NCBI GenBank assembly: GCA_014801735.1
Contig: JAAVDO010000013.1
Location: forward strand, 99,338-163,337
Direction of reading: 5' to 3'
DNA length: 64,000 nucleotides
DNA from: Bacteroides sp.
Lineage (GTDB): Bacteria; Bacteroidota; Bacteroidia; Bacteroidales; Muribaculaceae
In this document: piece after piece, positions 44,027-52,137 of the stretch
How positions within the stretch are numbered: position 1 is the first letter of the stretch
How the letters are laid out: each line of letters opens with the position of its first letter
Notes under the pieces: model-generated
Told to the model about the DNA's origin: nothing
Database searches by the model: none
Seen by the model: only the letters and a program-made list of their open reading frames with translations
Translations under genes and position numbers: made by a program

Positions 44027-45013
44027 ATGAAAAAACTTATCTTTACTTTTATCGGTGCAGTGATGACAATGACAGGCTGCGGCGGCAACAGCAAGCCGGC
44101 CGAGGAAGCGGCCACCCCCGCAACCGAAACTCCAGACACTGCGATAGTGTATATGACCCGCGAGATCTCGCCCGAAGCGATAGTGAAACTCTATAAAGCC
44201 CTCGGCCGCGAGGCAACCGGCAAGGTGGCAATCAAAATCTCGACAGGCGAGCCCGGCGGCCACAACTTTCTGCAGCCGCAACTCATATCGAATTTCGTGA
44301 AACTGACCAACGGAACGATAGTAGAGTGTAACACAGCATACGAGGGAAAACGCTTCTCGACCGCCGATCACCTGAAGGCTGCCGAAGACCACGGCTTCAC
44401 AGCGATAGCTCCGGTAGACATCATGGATGCCGAGGGCGAGGTGAAACTGCCGCTCGAAGGCGGAAAGCATCTGAAATATGACATCGTAGGTTCGCATTAT
44501 CCCGACTATGATTTCACGGTAGTGCTGTCGCACTTCAAAGGTCACGCCATGGGCGGATTCGGTGGCGCCGTGAAAAATATGTCGATCGGCATAGCATCGT
44601 CGAACGGTAAGAGCTATATCCACTCCGCCGGAAAGCTTGATACTACCGCAGGTCTGTGGGACAATATCGCTGAGCAGGATATGTTTCTTGAATCAATGGC
44701 CGAGGCGGCCAAGGCCGTTGCCGACCACTGCGGTGACAAGATTCTGTATATCAGCGTGGCCAATAATCTGTCGGTTGACTGCGACTGCGATTCGCATCCT
44801 GCCGATCCCCAGATGCACGATATCGGTGTACTGGCATCGCTCGATCCGATAGCACTCGACAAGGCCTGTACAGATCTGGTGCGCTCGTCGGAGGATCACG
44901 GCAAGATTCACCTGATAGAGCGCATAGACTCGCGCCACGGTATGCACACCCTTGACTACGGCGAGCAGATAGGCCTTGGAACCCAGAAGTATAAGATAGT
45001 GAATCTTGACTGA
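44027..45013 (+). CDS. DUF362-family lipoprotein
   Basis: 328 residues from ATG 44027, giving lipoprotein signal MKKLIFTFIGAVMTMTGCGG with Cys18. DUF362 segments: GEPGGHNFLQPQLISNFV, YDFTVVLSHFKGHAMGGFGGAVKNMSIGIAS, and NLSVDCDCDSHPADPQMHDIGVLASLDPIALDKACTDLV with a CDC pair. Many DUF362 proteins are cytoplasmic and carry ferredoxin domains; this one has none and is exported. It starts an operon with an ECF S component five bases downstream, so a role in capturing a vitamin-like or flavin-like ligand is possible but unproven. Confidence 0.85.
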   Translation: MKKLIFTFIGAVMTMTGCGGNSKPAEEAATPATETPDTAIVYMTREISPEAIVKLYKALGREATGKVAIKISTGEPGGHNFLQPQLISNFVKLTNGTIVECNTAYEGKRFSTADHLKAAEDHGFTAIAPVDIMDAEGEVKLPLEGGKHLKYDIVGSHYPDYDFTVVLSHFKGHAMGGFGGAVKNMSIGIASSNGKSYIHSAGKLDTTAGLWDNIAEQDMFLESMAEAAKAVADHCGDKILYISVANNLSVDCDCDSHPADPQMHDIGVLASLDPIALDKACTDLVRSSEDHGKIHLIERIDSRHGMHTLDYGEQIGLGTQKYKIVNLD

Positions 45014-45017
45014 ATAA

Positions 45018-45530
45018 ATGAATATGCAGACAACATTTAGACTGCAGAGGTTTACGCTCAGCGACCTACGGACTTATCTGACGGCGGCACTCTTTGTGGC
45101 CGGTAATGTGGCGCTGCCACAGTTGTTTCATCTCGTGCCGCAAGGGGGAGTGATGTGGCTGCCGATCTATTTCTTCACCCTTGCAGGCGCTTATGCTTTC
45201 GGCTGGAGAGTAGGGCTACTGACAGCGCTCGCATCGCCTGTGATAAACTCAGCGCTGTTCGGTATGCCCGGCGTAGCCGTGCTACCGGCCATTATGCTCA
45301 AATCGATGCTTCTGGCCGTGATAGCCGGGAAGGCGGCCGAGCGCGGAGGTAAAGTCACAGTCTTCGTACTTGCGGCAATAGTGGCTGCCTATCAGGTGAT
45401 AGGCACGCTGGGCGAATGGGCGCTTACGGGCGACCTGACGCTTGCTTGTCAAGATCTGAGGCTGGGTGTTCCGGGAATGTTGCTCCAGATATTCGGCGGC
45501 TGGCTGCTGATAAGCCGTCTGCGCCGATAA
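45018..45530 (+). CDS. ECF transporter S component-like membrane protein
   Basis: 170 residues with about five to six hydrophobic helices. The region LRTYLTAALFVAGNVALPQLFHLVPQGGVMWLPIYFFTLAGAYAFGWRVGLLTALASPVINSALFGMP resembles S components, which bind vitamins or metals and dock on a shared energising module. No EcfA or EcfT gene is in the window, so it would use a distant module. The 4-base gap to the DUF362 lipoprotein gene indicates co-expression. A strong terminator follows. Confidence 0.82.
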   Translation: MNMQTTFRLQRFTLSDLRTYLTAALFVAGNVALPQLFHLVPQGGVMWLPIYFFTLAGAYAFGWRVGLLTALASPVINSALFGMPGVAVLPAIMLKSMLLAVIAGKAAERGGKVTVFVLAAIVAAYQVIGTLGEWALTGDLTLACQDLRLGVPGMLLQIFGGWLLISRLRR

Positions 45531-45547
45531 AGCAGCAGAATTACAGA

Positions 45548-45596
45548 CTGGAAGCGTCGCCCGAGTTGTTAAACTCCGCGACGCTTCCAGTTTTTT
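45548..45596 (+). terminator. Intrinsic terminator of the DUF362/ECF operon
   Basis: CTGGAAGCGTCGC (45548-45560) pairs perfectly with GCGACGCTTCCAG (45578-45590), then TTTTTT. Copy 2 of the 48-bp element begins six bases after the T run. Confidence 0.92.
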
Positions 45597-45601
45597 GTGT
45601 C

Positions 45602-45649
45602 GTTAGGGGCAGGTGCGCAGTGTCGGGGGAGGGAGACGGTGTAATTTTG
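45602..45649 (+). promoter_or_regulatory. Three-copy 48-bp promoter-like element, copy 2
   Basis: GTTAGGGGCAGGTGCGCAG (45602-45620), 19 variable bases, TGTAATTTTG (45640-45649). Identical blocks and identical spacing occur in copies 1 and 3. Transcription would start near 45656 and run rightward into the 3' end of the convergent DUF5009 gene, giving an antisense RNA. Placed immediately downstream of a strong terminator. Confidence 0.65.
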
Positions 45650-45681
45650 CGATGAAATGAGTGATCCCGCATGAGCGTGAT

Positions 45682-46755
45682 TCAGACTTTGAGGAAGATG
45701 CGTTGGCGGTACATATATCGAAGGATGAAGAAGAGGATGAGGAAGTTGCCGAATGTGAGCCATGCGGGGTAATAGTCGCCAAGACGCGGGGCGAGACCGT
45801 AGCTTACGGAGCTGACGATGCTACGGAAGTCGATGACCTCACCGAGGATATAGGCCGTGATGGCGTTCATGCCGTAGATTTTCAGCCATCCGAGGCCTCG
45901 TGAATAGCCCAGGCAGTCGATCAGATAGTAGAACGTGGCCATGAGCAGGAAGCAGAGGCCGCTTGAATAGAGAGTCATGCTCGAGGTCCAGATCCGCTTT
46001 ATGATGGGCATTTCCAGACTCCAGAGCAAGCCTGCGGCAATGAGGGCCAATCCAAGGATAGCCATGCGCAGGGCGGTAAGCGACTTCCGGGCAGAAGTGC
46101 TCCTCATCATCTCGCCGGCGAAATATCCGGTCATCACGGTGGCGGCGAAAGTGAGGCTGCTCCACACCCAAGTGTAGCTCGGGTCGCCGTGAAAACGGCC
46201 AATGACGAGGCTATCGACAGCAAATGCGAAACTGCCCTGAAGGGTGTAGTCGCCGAAAAAGTGCATCGGAATCCAATAGACGATAAGAAGGGTGGCGGTG
46301 AGCAGTATCTGGCCACGGGCCGAAAAGTTGAGGGTGATGAGCGATGCAATGAGATAGCCTACGGCAATAGCCTGGAGAGTGTTGGTGAAAAGGTAGATAC
46401 GGCTGAGGTCGAAGCCAAGCAGATTGCCCTGGACTATCATTCCGAAAAAGAAGAGCACAATGACGCGGCGACCTATCCGGTGGTAGAGACCGCTGCGGTC
46501 GTGACTCTCGCGGTAGCGGGCGAAGGAGAAGGGCATTGATGTGCCTACCATGAACAGAAACAAAGGCATGATCAGATCCCAGGCCCTGAATCCCTCCCAC
46601 ACTTCATGATCGAGCTGATAGAGCAACGGGTCGAGCCAGGAGGGGTTGGCCACCCGGCCGATAGCCACAACAACGGGCTGAAGAAAAACCAGCAGGAAGA
46701 GATCGAGGCCTCGGAGAATGTCGAGCGATGCGAGGCGTGATGATGGGGATTTCAT
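45682..46755 (-). CDS. DUF5009 / heparan-alpha-glucosaminide N-acetyltransferase-like membrane protein
   Basis: 357 residues from ATG 46755 (MKSPSSRLASLDILRGLDLF); the ATG at 46788 lies upstream of the predicted transcript start near 46779. About ten hydrophobic helices. The N-terminal SLDILRGLDLFLLVFLQPV and the following WDLIMPLFLFMVGTSMPFSFARY are characteristic of the HGSNAT/DUF5009 acyltransferase group, which moves acetyl groups across a membrane onto sugars. In Bacteroidales such genes often modify envelope or host glycans; substrate here unknown. Monocistronic, convergent with the ECF operon. Confidence 0.87.
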   Translation of the reverse strand: MKSPSSRLASLDILRGLDLFLLVFLQPVVVAIGRVANPSWLDPLLYQLDHEVWEGFRAWDLIMPLFLFMVGTSMPFSFARYRESHDRSGLYHRIGRRVIVLFFFGMIVQGNLLGFDLSRIYLFTNTLQAIAVGYLIASLITLNFSARGQILLTATLLIVYWIPMHFFGDYTLQGSFAFAVDSLVIGRFHGDPSYTWVWSSLTFAATVMTGYFAGEMMRSTSARKSLTALRMAILGLALIAAGLLWSLEMPIIKRIWTSSMTLYSSGLCFLLMATFYYLIDCLGYSRGLGWLKIYGMNAITAYILGEVIDFRSIVSSVSYGLAPRLGDYYPAWLTFGNFLILFFILRYMYRQRIFLKV

Positions 46756-46785
46756 GACAGGTAATGATGGTTCGGGTTTCGCATG

Positions 46786-46793
46786 CAAAGGTA
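46786..46793 (-). promoter_or_regulatory. -7 box of the DUF5009 gene
   Basis: TACCTTTG on the minus strand; start of transcription near 46779, leader of about 24 bases. Confidence 0.55.
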
Positions 46794-46906
46794 ATGATTT
46801 TGTAGACAGGGCGAAAAAAATTCATCGGAGGAGGGAATAATAAAACGGCCTTTTTGACGTTCGTATAAATAGTAACACCGCATTTCATAATAGTTATCAA
46901 CAGTAT

Positions 46907-47920
46907 ATGCAGAAACTCTTTCACAAAATTCATCTATGGCTCTCAGTGCCATTCGGAATAATAATCACCATAACATGCCTGACGGGGGCAATACTTGTAC
47001 TTGAACCGGAAATCACCCGCGCCCTGCGCAGCGAGGTATATTATGTGGCCGACGCCTCGGGTAGCGTGAAGCCTATGGAAGAGCTTATCGCAACGGTGAA
47101 AGCAGAAGGCCCCGATAGCCTGACAATAGCTAACGTGACGGTGTTTGACGACCCCCGACGCACCTATCAGGTGAATTTCACCAAGCGTCACAGCGCCGCT
47201 CTGTTTATAGACCAATATTCCGGTAAAATAACAGGACGCTATGAGCGCTTCGGATTCTTCACCACCATGCTGCATCTTCACCGCAGGCTTCTCGATAACT
47301 CTACACCCGCAGACGGAGGAATGCGTCCGGGAAAACTGATAGTGGGAATCTCCACACTCATGCTTGTAGTGATACTCATTACGGGAGTCGTGTTGTGGTG
47401 GCCGCGGGCCAGACGCGGACTGGCTCATAGCCTGTCGATTCCGGTCACCTCGGGTTGGCACAGATTCTGGATGGGGCTACATGTGGCCGGAGGAGTGTAC
47501 TCGCTCATTCTTGTGCTCGTTATGGCCCTGACGGGGCTCACATGGTCGTTCGGGTGGTATCGCACCGCATTCTACACATGTTTCGGAGCAGACGATCCGC
47601 GAGCTCCATCACCGACCAGTGTCACATCGGCCACCAAGAGCGATACCGGAGCAGCCATGAAGCCCGATTTCGCACGTGAGGATGGCCGGAAGCATGGCTC
47701 CGCCGGAAAGAAAAAAGCCGATAGCGAGATAAAGGTGATCAACGAAGCAGAGGCTGAACACCCACAGACGTTCTCACGCTGGGTGTATGCCGTCCATACG
47801 GGTCGTTTCTGGGGATGGGTAAGCCGGATGCTGTGGGTTGCCGGCGCACTTCTCGGAGCCTCACTTCCGCTGACCGGCTACTATATCTGGATTAACCGAC
47901 TGCGCAGGAAAAGACACTGA
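46907..47920 (+). CDS. PepSY-associated TM-helix (PepSY_TM) membrane protein
   Basis: 337 residues. Starts MQKLFHKIHLWLSVPFGIIITITCLTGAILVLEPEITRAL, the hallmark of PepSY_TM proteins (H-x-W-x-G-type first helix). Four helices: about 9-33, 143-165, 190-215 and 300-322. A PepSY domain lies in the periplasmic loop (ANVTVFDDPRRTYQVNFTKRHSAALFIDQYSGKITG). The charged linker around residues 235-285 is Lys/Asp/Ala-rich. The family often accompanies siderophore receptors or acts as ferric reductase-like proteins, but no iron gene is adjacent. Conserved His in LHLHRRLL and HVAGGVYS could bind haem. Confidence 0.85.
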   Translation: MQKLFHKIHLWLSVPFGIIITITCLTGAILVLEPEITRALRSEVYYVADASGSVKPMEELIATVKAEGPDSLTIANVTVFDDPRRTYQVNFTKRHSAALFIDQYSGKITGRYERFGFFTTMLHLHRRLLDNSTPADGGMRPGKLIVGISTLMLVVILITGVVLWWPRARRGLAHSLSIPVTSGWHRFWMGLHVAGGVYSLILVLVMALTGLTWSFGWYRTAFYTCFGADDPRAPSPTSVTSATKSDTGAAMKPDFAREDGRKHGSAGKKKADSEIKVINEAEAEHPQTFSRWVYAVHTGRFWGWVSRMLWVAGALLGASLPLTGYYIWINRLRRKRH

Positions 47921-47922
47921 GA

Positions 47923-48642
47923 TCAGCCGTCGAGGCCGGCTTTGCGGGCCTGAGAGTGCTGATGCTCGCGGGGAATACGGTACATGCGGCCGTCTTTGAC
48001 GAGGTAGGAGCCGGTCTGATGAAAGCTGAAGGGCACTTCGGCCTCACGACACTGGCGCTGCAGATCGGTGACCCAACTGAAGTGGAGCGGCCGGGCGTAC
48101 TTGCCTGACTCGCCGCCGACCGACACCTGCTCGATCGAGCGGCAGTCGAGCCACCGGCTCAGATCGAGGCTCTCAATCAAGGGGGCGGCTATGATGAGGC
48201 GGTGCTTGATAGGCAGGCTTGTGAATATCGGCAGCCGGAAGTCGGCCCGATCCTGATTTTCGACCGTACACCCCACGGCCACATGCTCGTAGCCATCGCC
48301 CCAGTCGGGCGGAAGACAGCGCTCCAGACGGTCGATGCGTTTGGTGAAGAAATAGAAGCGGCAGTCGCGGCGAGTGCGGATAATTCTCCATATTTCGTCG
48401 CGCCACGGGTCGGCCTCCTCAATCAGAAAGTCGGAGGTGAAACATAGGGCAAACTCCGTGCCTTCGGGAAACTTCCAGAACCGCCGGCGGTTGCGGCGGA
48501 GCGGCAGGTCGAACGACGCCGTGCGCCTTACCTGGCTCGCGGGAATCTCCGTTCCGAAGGCTGCGTCTTCGCGATACACATAGCAGTGCATACATCCGGC
48601 ACTGATTTTGTGGCAGCCGTGCCACGGATTCCACATCGGCAT
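47923..48642 (-). CDS. DUF5131 (phage Gp37/Gp68-like) protein, radical-SAM-like
   Basis: 239 residues beginning MPMWNPWHGCHKISAGCMHCYVYRED: WNPWHGC-x6-C-x2-C is the diagnostic start of DUF5131, whose three cysteines suggest a radical-SAM-type Fe-S cluster. Further conserved parts: CFTSDFLIEEADPWRDEIWRII, FYFFTKRIDR, HVAVGCTVENQDRADFRLPIF and SVGGESGKYARPLHFSWV. First described in phages, it is frequent on bacterial chromosomes; the reaction is unknown. Here it is alone, with its own promoter, and tail-to-tail (2-base gap) with the PepSY gene. No phage gene lies beside it. Confidence 0.85.
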   Translation of the reverse strand: MPMWNPWHGCHKISAGCMHCYVYREDAAFGTEIPASQVRRTASFDLPLRRNRRRFWKFPEGTEFALCFTSDFLIEEADPWRDEIWRIIRTRRDCRFYFFTKRIDRLERCLPPDWGDGYEHVAVGCTVENQDRADFRLPIFTSLPIKHRLIIAAPLIESLDLSRWLDCRSIEQVSVGGESGKYARPLHFSWVTDLQRQCREAEVPFSFHQTGSYLVKDGRMYRIPREHQHSQARKAGLDG

Positions 48643-48675
48643 ACTTCCGTATGTTTAAGCAGTATTCAATCAGTG

Positions 48676-48683
48676 CAAAGTTA
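48676..48683 (-). promoter_or_regulatory. -7 box of the DUF5131 gene
   Basis: TAACTTTG on the minus strand; expected start near 48669, leader of about 27 bases to ATG 48642. Confidence 0.6.
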
Positions 48684-48725
48684 CGAAAAAGAAAACGATT
48701 GCCAGAGTGTTGGCTGCTCATATTC

Positions 48726-49979
48726 CTATGGCCGGGATGAGGTGGGATCCGTTTTCCAGCGGCCGATCAACACATAGCAGTTGTCGTCGGGATCGATGCT
48801 CTCGCGAAGCTGATGCATACGGTTCATTCCCTCGTCGGTCGCCAGGGGATGTGTGTCTGGCGTGGCTGTAAGGCAGTCGAGCAGATCGCCCGGATCCAGA
48901 CACATGGAGAAGTAGCCCGGGGTGTGGCTGTCAGACCATCCCTGGTTGATAGTAAGGGTACCGAAGTCGTCGAACATCAGCACAGCAGGAGCCCCGCGAA
49001 GGGTGGTGCGGTCGATTACGAAAGGTGTGAGTTGCGGAAGATAGGCGGAATGTTCGCTCGTAGGCACCGGGCTGCCGTAGGAGGTGACTACATAAAACTG
49101 CGGTAGCGACATCAGGCCGTGAACCGGCGTATCATCGCCGAAATCAAAGGTAAAGTCCGGACGGAACCGGGAGTCAATGTAGGTGTAAAGGGTATCCGGT
49201 TCCGGTTCGATGCGATAGAGCGAGTAGGTGATTCCATCTCCCGCCGGAGTGATACCAGCGTTGACTTCATTGGAGAAGTCGGGATTCACGGCAAGATATG
49301 TCCGCACAACAGAGTCGGTCACATTTCCCTCGAAATCCTGCTCCCATACCACCGGGACCTCACCGTCGACCGTAAACTGCAGTGCCGCGACAGTAATCAG
49401 GCGTCTGGCGGCATCGACGGTGAAGATGCTTTTACGCGTCTTATAGGCAAGAGGTATGTCGCCGGTATATCTACCCTCAAGGTCGTAGGTCATGATCCTG
49501 TCGGCGCTGTACTGTGCCATGAATATGCTGCCCGCTTCTTCGTCGGCAGTGATATGATAGGGCGCGATAGCATATTCGCCTGGCCCCTGACCCTTTCTTG
49601 CTACTTCTCCAAGATACTTTCCGGTATGGTCAAATTGCTTTATAGACTTGCCGTCGTATATGATGATGCGCTTATCGGTAACCCACGTGGCGCCATCGCC
49701 AACAAGGGCCTCGTCTGAATTCTCGAGTCTGACAAATTTCAGGTCGTCGAACATCTCGGAGGCGAGCAATGTCACCGTTTCCGGCTTCGAGGTCAGCTTG
49801 CCGACCACTACCGTGTCGCCGTCGATAATGACCCGTGAGGCTGCTACCGGGGCTTCGGCGAATACCCGCGCCGATGGATTTGATGAGAGGTGCGAATTAT
49901 TGCCCGAAGGCTTGGACTCGCACGCCGAAAGAGCCGGAAGCATCAGCATGATCACCGGTGCATATAAGGAAAATTTCAT
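48726..49979 (-). CDS. 6-bladed beta-propeller lipoprotein (BF3164-like)
   Basis: 417 residues. Lipoprotein signal MKFSLYAPVIMLMLPALSAC with Cys20, then a Ser/Asn-rich linker. The body has blade-like repeats: WVTDKRIIIYDGKSIKQFDHTGKYLGEVARKGQGPGEY (about 115-150), IFMAQYSADRIMTYDLEGRYTGDIPL, and later similar hairpins. This is the 6-bladed propeller type common in Bacteroidales, probably surface or periplasmic with unknown ligand. The GEVARKGQGPGEY motif is typical of these proteins. It is the last gene of the operon with the ECF sigma factor and anti-sigma (21-base gap). Confidence 0.8.
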   Translation of the reverse strand: MKFSLYAPVIMLMLPALSACESKPSGNNSHLSSNPSARVFAEAPVAASRVIIDGDTVVVGKLTSKPETVTLLASEMFDDLKFVRLENSDEALVGDGATWVTDKRIIIYDGKSIKQFDHTGKYLGEVARKGQGPGEYAIAPYHITADEEAGSIFMAQYSADRIMTYDLEGRYTGDIPLAYKTRKSIFTVDAARRLITVAALQFTVDGEVPVVWEQDFEGNVTDSVVRTYLAVNPDFSNEVNAGITPAGDGITYSLYRIEPEPDTLYTYIDSRFRPDFTFDFGDDTPVHGLMSLPQFYVVTSYGSPVPTSEHSAYLPQLTPFVIDRTTLRGAPAVLMFDDFGTLTINQGWSDSHTPGYFSMCLDPGDLLDCLTATPDTHPLATDEGMNRMHQLRESIDPDDNCYVLIGRWKTDPTSSRP

Positions 49980-50000
49980 GAAATAATTACGGGTGGATGA

Positions 50001-50753
50001 TTATTTGATATAAGTGATTCCAGTAGTCTCCAACATCAGTAAATGTGGTTTGCGCGATGTATCGTAGGCCTTGAACGACAGTATCCGGCCCGTTGAATCG
50101 GAGAATATTATCTCTATCTGGACTTCGCCGTTGCGCGCATATTGCTCGATTGTTATTCTATCGCCTCTTCTGGTCAATCGGGTTCTACTGCTGTCAAGAT
50201 GCTTACCGGCTTCATCGGGGCCGGAATACAGCAAGCGGGAGAAGATTTTGAAATTCTCCGAAGGAATTCCTTCAAGCGGCAGTCTTTTCCCGTCGAGTGT
50301 GGTGCTATCCGGGTCGGCCGTCAGGCTATGTCTGACCCTTCCGTCTGTCCACCTGAGACTTATTTCCGGTTTTCCGCTAACCGACTGATAATTTAGCGTG
50401 AGCGGCATCATTGTTCCGTCGCGCGAGAGGGTGACCGGAATGACCTTTCCGGAGGGCAGTCCTCTGACGTTGAAATTAATGCGGCATTCCCGGGCTGAAA
50501 ACATTTTTTCAATGCCGAGTTCTATGACCTTGTCGGTAGCGAAGGTTACATCGGGATACGCAAAAAACAATCCGATTCCGATGCCGACAATCAGGATCGC
50601 GGCGGTACGGCCTATGCTGTCAATCAGGTGTAGCATTGGATGGTGGCGGCGGGGAGGTGTGAAACTGATCGAAGTTGCCGGAACGTGGCGTAGCTTTAAC
50701 AGCTCAAGCACTTCATCATACCTCTTGTCATCACAATTTTCGGGTAGATTCAT
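50001..50753 (-). CDS. Putative single-pass anti-sigma factor
   Basis: 250 residues. A short cytoplasmic N-terminus (MNLPENCDDKRYDEVLELLK, about 1-45) is followed by one membrane helix (IGRTAAILIVGIGIGLFFA, about 47-66) and a periplasmic C-terminal domain of ~180 residues with beta-rich character. It overlaps the ECF sigma gene by four bases, the arrangement of sigma/anti-sigma pairs. No FecR or zinc-ribbon motif is seen, so family assignment rests on topology and context. The periplasmic part may sense an envelope signal or the propeller lipoprotein encoded next. Confidence 0.65.
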   Translation of the reverse strand: MNLPENCDDKRYDEVLELLKLRHVPATSISFTPPRRHHPMLHLIDSIGRTAAILIVGIGIGLFFAYPDVTFATDKVIELGIEKMFSARECRINFNVRGLPSGKVIPVTLSRDGTMMPLTLNYQSVSGKPEISLRWTDGRVRHSLTADPDSTTLDGKRLPLEGIPSENFKIFSRLLYSGPDEAGKHLDSSRTRLTRRGDRITIEQYARNGEVQIEIIFSDSTGRILSFKAYDTSRKPHLLMLETTGITYIK

Positions 50754-51238
50754 AAGGCTTTCAGTTTTAAGCGTAAGTATTCGAGGCCCTCATAATAGCG
50801 CCGTTTTGCCGTGGTAGTAGAGATGTTGAGTGTAGAGGCGATTCCGTCAAACGTCAGCGAAGCATATATCCTGAGTCTCACCACCTCGCGCGATGCCGCG
50901 GGCATGGAGCCGATCAGGCGTGTTATGCGTTGGGCTTCCTCCTCCAGATCTGCCGTTTCTTCCGTCAGCTGTGCTACCTCCTGCCCCGACAGGTCGGTCT
51001 GGATCACCGGGCTGATGCGGGCGTTGCATGTGTTGACCACGGTGCGGAATATGTATGCTTCCAGATTGTCGATCTCTTTCCCGTCGCCAGACTTCTCGAG
51101 CATCCGCAAGTAAACGTCCTGCAGGATATCTTCAGCGTCTTCCGCATTTCCCATGCGTGAACAGGCATAACGGAAAAGACTTTGTTTGTGCTTCTCCATT
51201 ATCGCGGTGATCTGTTTTATATACTGTTTTCTGCCCAT
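50750..51238 (-). CDS. ECF-type RNA polymerase sigma factor
   Basis: 162 residues. Sigma region 2: LFRYACSRMGNAEDAEDILQDVYLRMLEK (about 20-50). Region 4: VRLRIYASLTFDGIASTLNISTTTAKRRYYEGLEYLRLKL (about 120-160). It directs RNA polymerase to a special promoter set when released from its anti-sigma. The next gene starts within its last four bases. No TAnnTTTG box is seen in the 180-base gap upstream (51239-51418), which fits transcription from an alternative, perhaps autoregulated, promoter. Confidence 0.93.
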   Translation of the reverse strand: MGRKQYIKQITAIMEKHKQSLFRYACSRMGNAEDAEDILQDVYLRMLEKSGDGKEIDNLEAYIFRTVVNTCNARISPVIQTDLSGQEVAQLTEETADLEEEAQRITRLIGSMPAASREVVRLRIYASLTFDGIASTLNISTTTAKRRYYEGLEYLRLKLKAL

Positions 51239-51418
51239 ACAATATCAAGATCAGGAAAGAGACGAAATAGTCCGCAAATATTCCGGTTTTTAATGAATTT
51301 AACATTGCAGTATCTGTTCGGAAGATTGTCAGTAAATTTTCCCGGACAAATTAAACTGTCGGAGCTGCTAAGGCGTTAGAAAGGGAGACACAGATTACAA
51401 ACAACAGACAGACAAATA

Positions 51419-52051
51419 ATGAAAGTACTGGTAGTGAACGGCAGTCCACATCTTAAAGGCTGTACCGACCGCGGACTGCGGGAGGTAGAAGAGACCCTGC
51501 GTACCAACGGCATTGAGACGGAGCGCGTAAACGTTGGCAATAAAGATATCCGCGGCTGCATAGGCTGTAATTTCTGTCGCGAGCATGGGCGCTGCGTGTT
51601 CAACGATCTTGTCAACGAGACAGCTCCTAAGTTTGCCGAGGCCGATGGTCTGATTGTGGGCAGTCCGGTTTATTATGCAGGAGCCAACGGTCAGCTGCTG
51701 GCATTTCTCGACCGTCTGTTCTACAGCACCTCAGGGGTGGTGGACAAGACTATGAAAGTCGGGGCAGCGGTAGTATCGTCGCGTCGCGCCGGTTCGACCT
51801 CTGCTTTTGATGAGATCAACAAATATTTCACTATCAGCGCTATGCCGATAGTGTCGAGCACATATTGGAACGAGGTTCACGGTTTCACGGCCCAGGATGT
51901 AGAGGACGACCTTGAGGGTCTGCAGACCATGCGCAATCTCGGCAAGAACATGGCTTTCATTCTCAAGGCTATAGCTTTGGCAAATGAGGCCGAGGGAGGC
52001 CTACCGGCCCAGGAGCGTAAGGTGTTTACAAATTTTCATACCGAAGGCTGA
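51419..52051 (+). CDS. Flavodoxin-like NAD(P)H-dependent oxidoreductase
   Basis: 210 residues, NADPH-dependent FMN-reductase fold: MKVLVVNGSPHLKGCTDRGL is the phosphate-binding loop for FMN, then IRGCIGCNFCREHGRCVFNDL with several cysteines (about 45-65) and ADGLIVGSPVYYAGANGQLLAFLDRLFYS, the isoalloxazine-contacting loop. This iron-sulfur-flavoprotein-like or NAD(P)H:quinone-oxidoreductase-like branch is common in anaerobes. The CxxCxxC-type cluster may bind metal. Cytoplasmic; acceptor unknown. Divergent from the sigma-factor operon, convergent with pnp. Confidence 0.88.
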   Translation: MKVLVVNGSPHLKGCTDRGLREVEETLRTNGIETERVNVGNKDIRGCIGCNFCREHGRCVFNDLVNETAPKFAEADGLIVGSPVYYAGANGQLLAFLDRLFYSTSGVVDKTMKVGAAVVSSRRAGSTSAFDEINKYFTISAMPIVSSTYWNEVHGFTAQDVEDDLEGLQTMRNLGKNMAFILKAIALANEAEGGLPAQERKVFTNFHTEG

Positions 52052-52077
52052 TATCTCTGAATGCTCGGATAATAAAA

Positions 52078-52108
52078 TCAGGGCCACCCCAAACTGAAGT
52101 GACCCTGA
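52078..52108. terminator. Terminator between convergent reductase and pnp genes
   Basis: TCAGGG-C-CAC (52078-52087) pairs with GTG-A-CCCTGA (52099-52108). On the minus strand it is followed by TTTTATT, so it mainly serves pnp. Confidence 0.7.
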
Positions 52109-52137
52109 CGTTATGATGTCAGTGATGATTTTCGGAA

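Noticed and set aside
45661..45903. 80-codon acidic frame after copy 2 of the 48-bp element
   Set aside because: It is antisense to the DUF5009 gene, starts with GTG and has the Asp/Glu-rich look of antisense to a membrane protein. An RNA product is more likely than a peptide.
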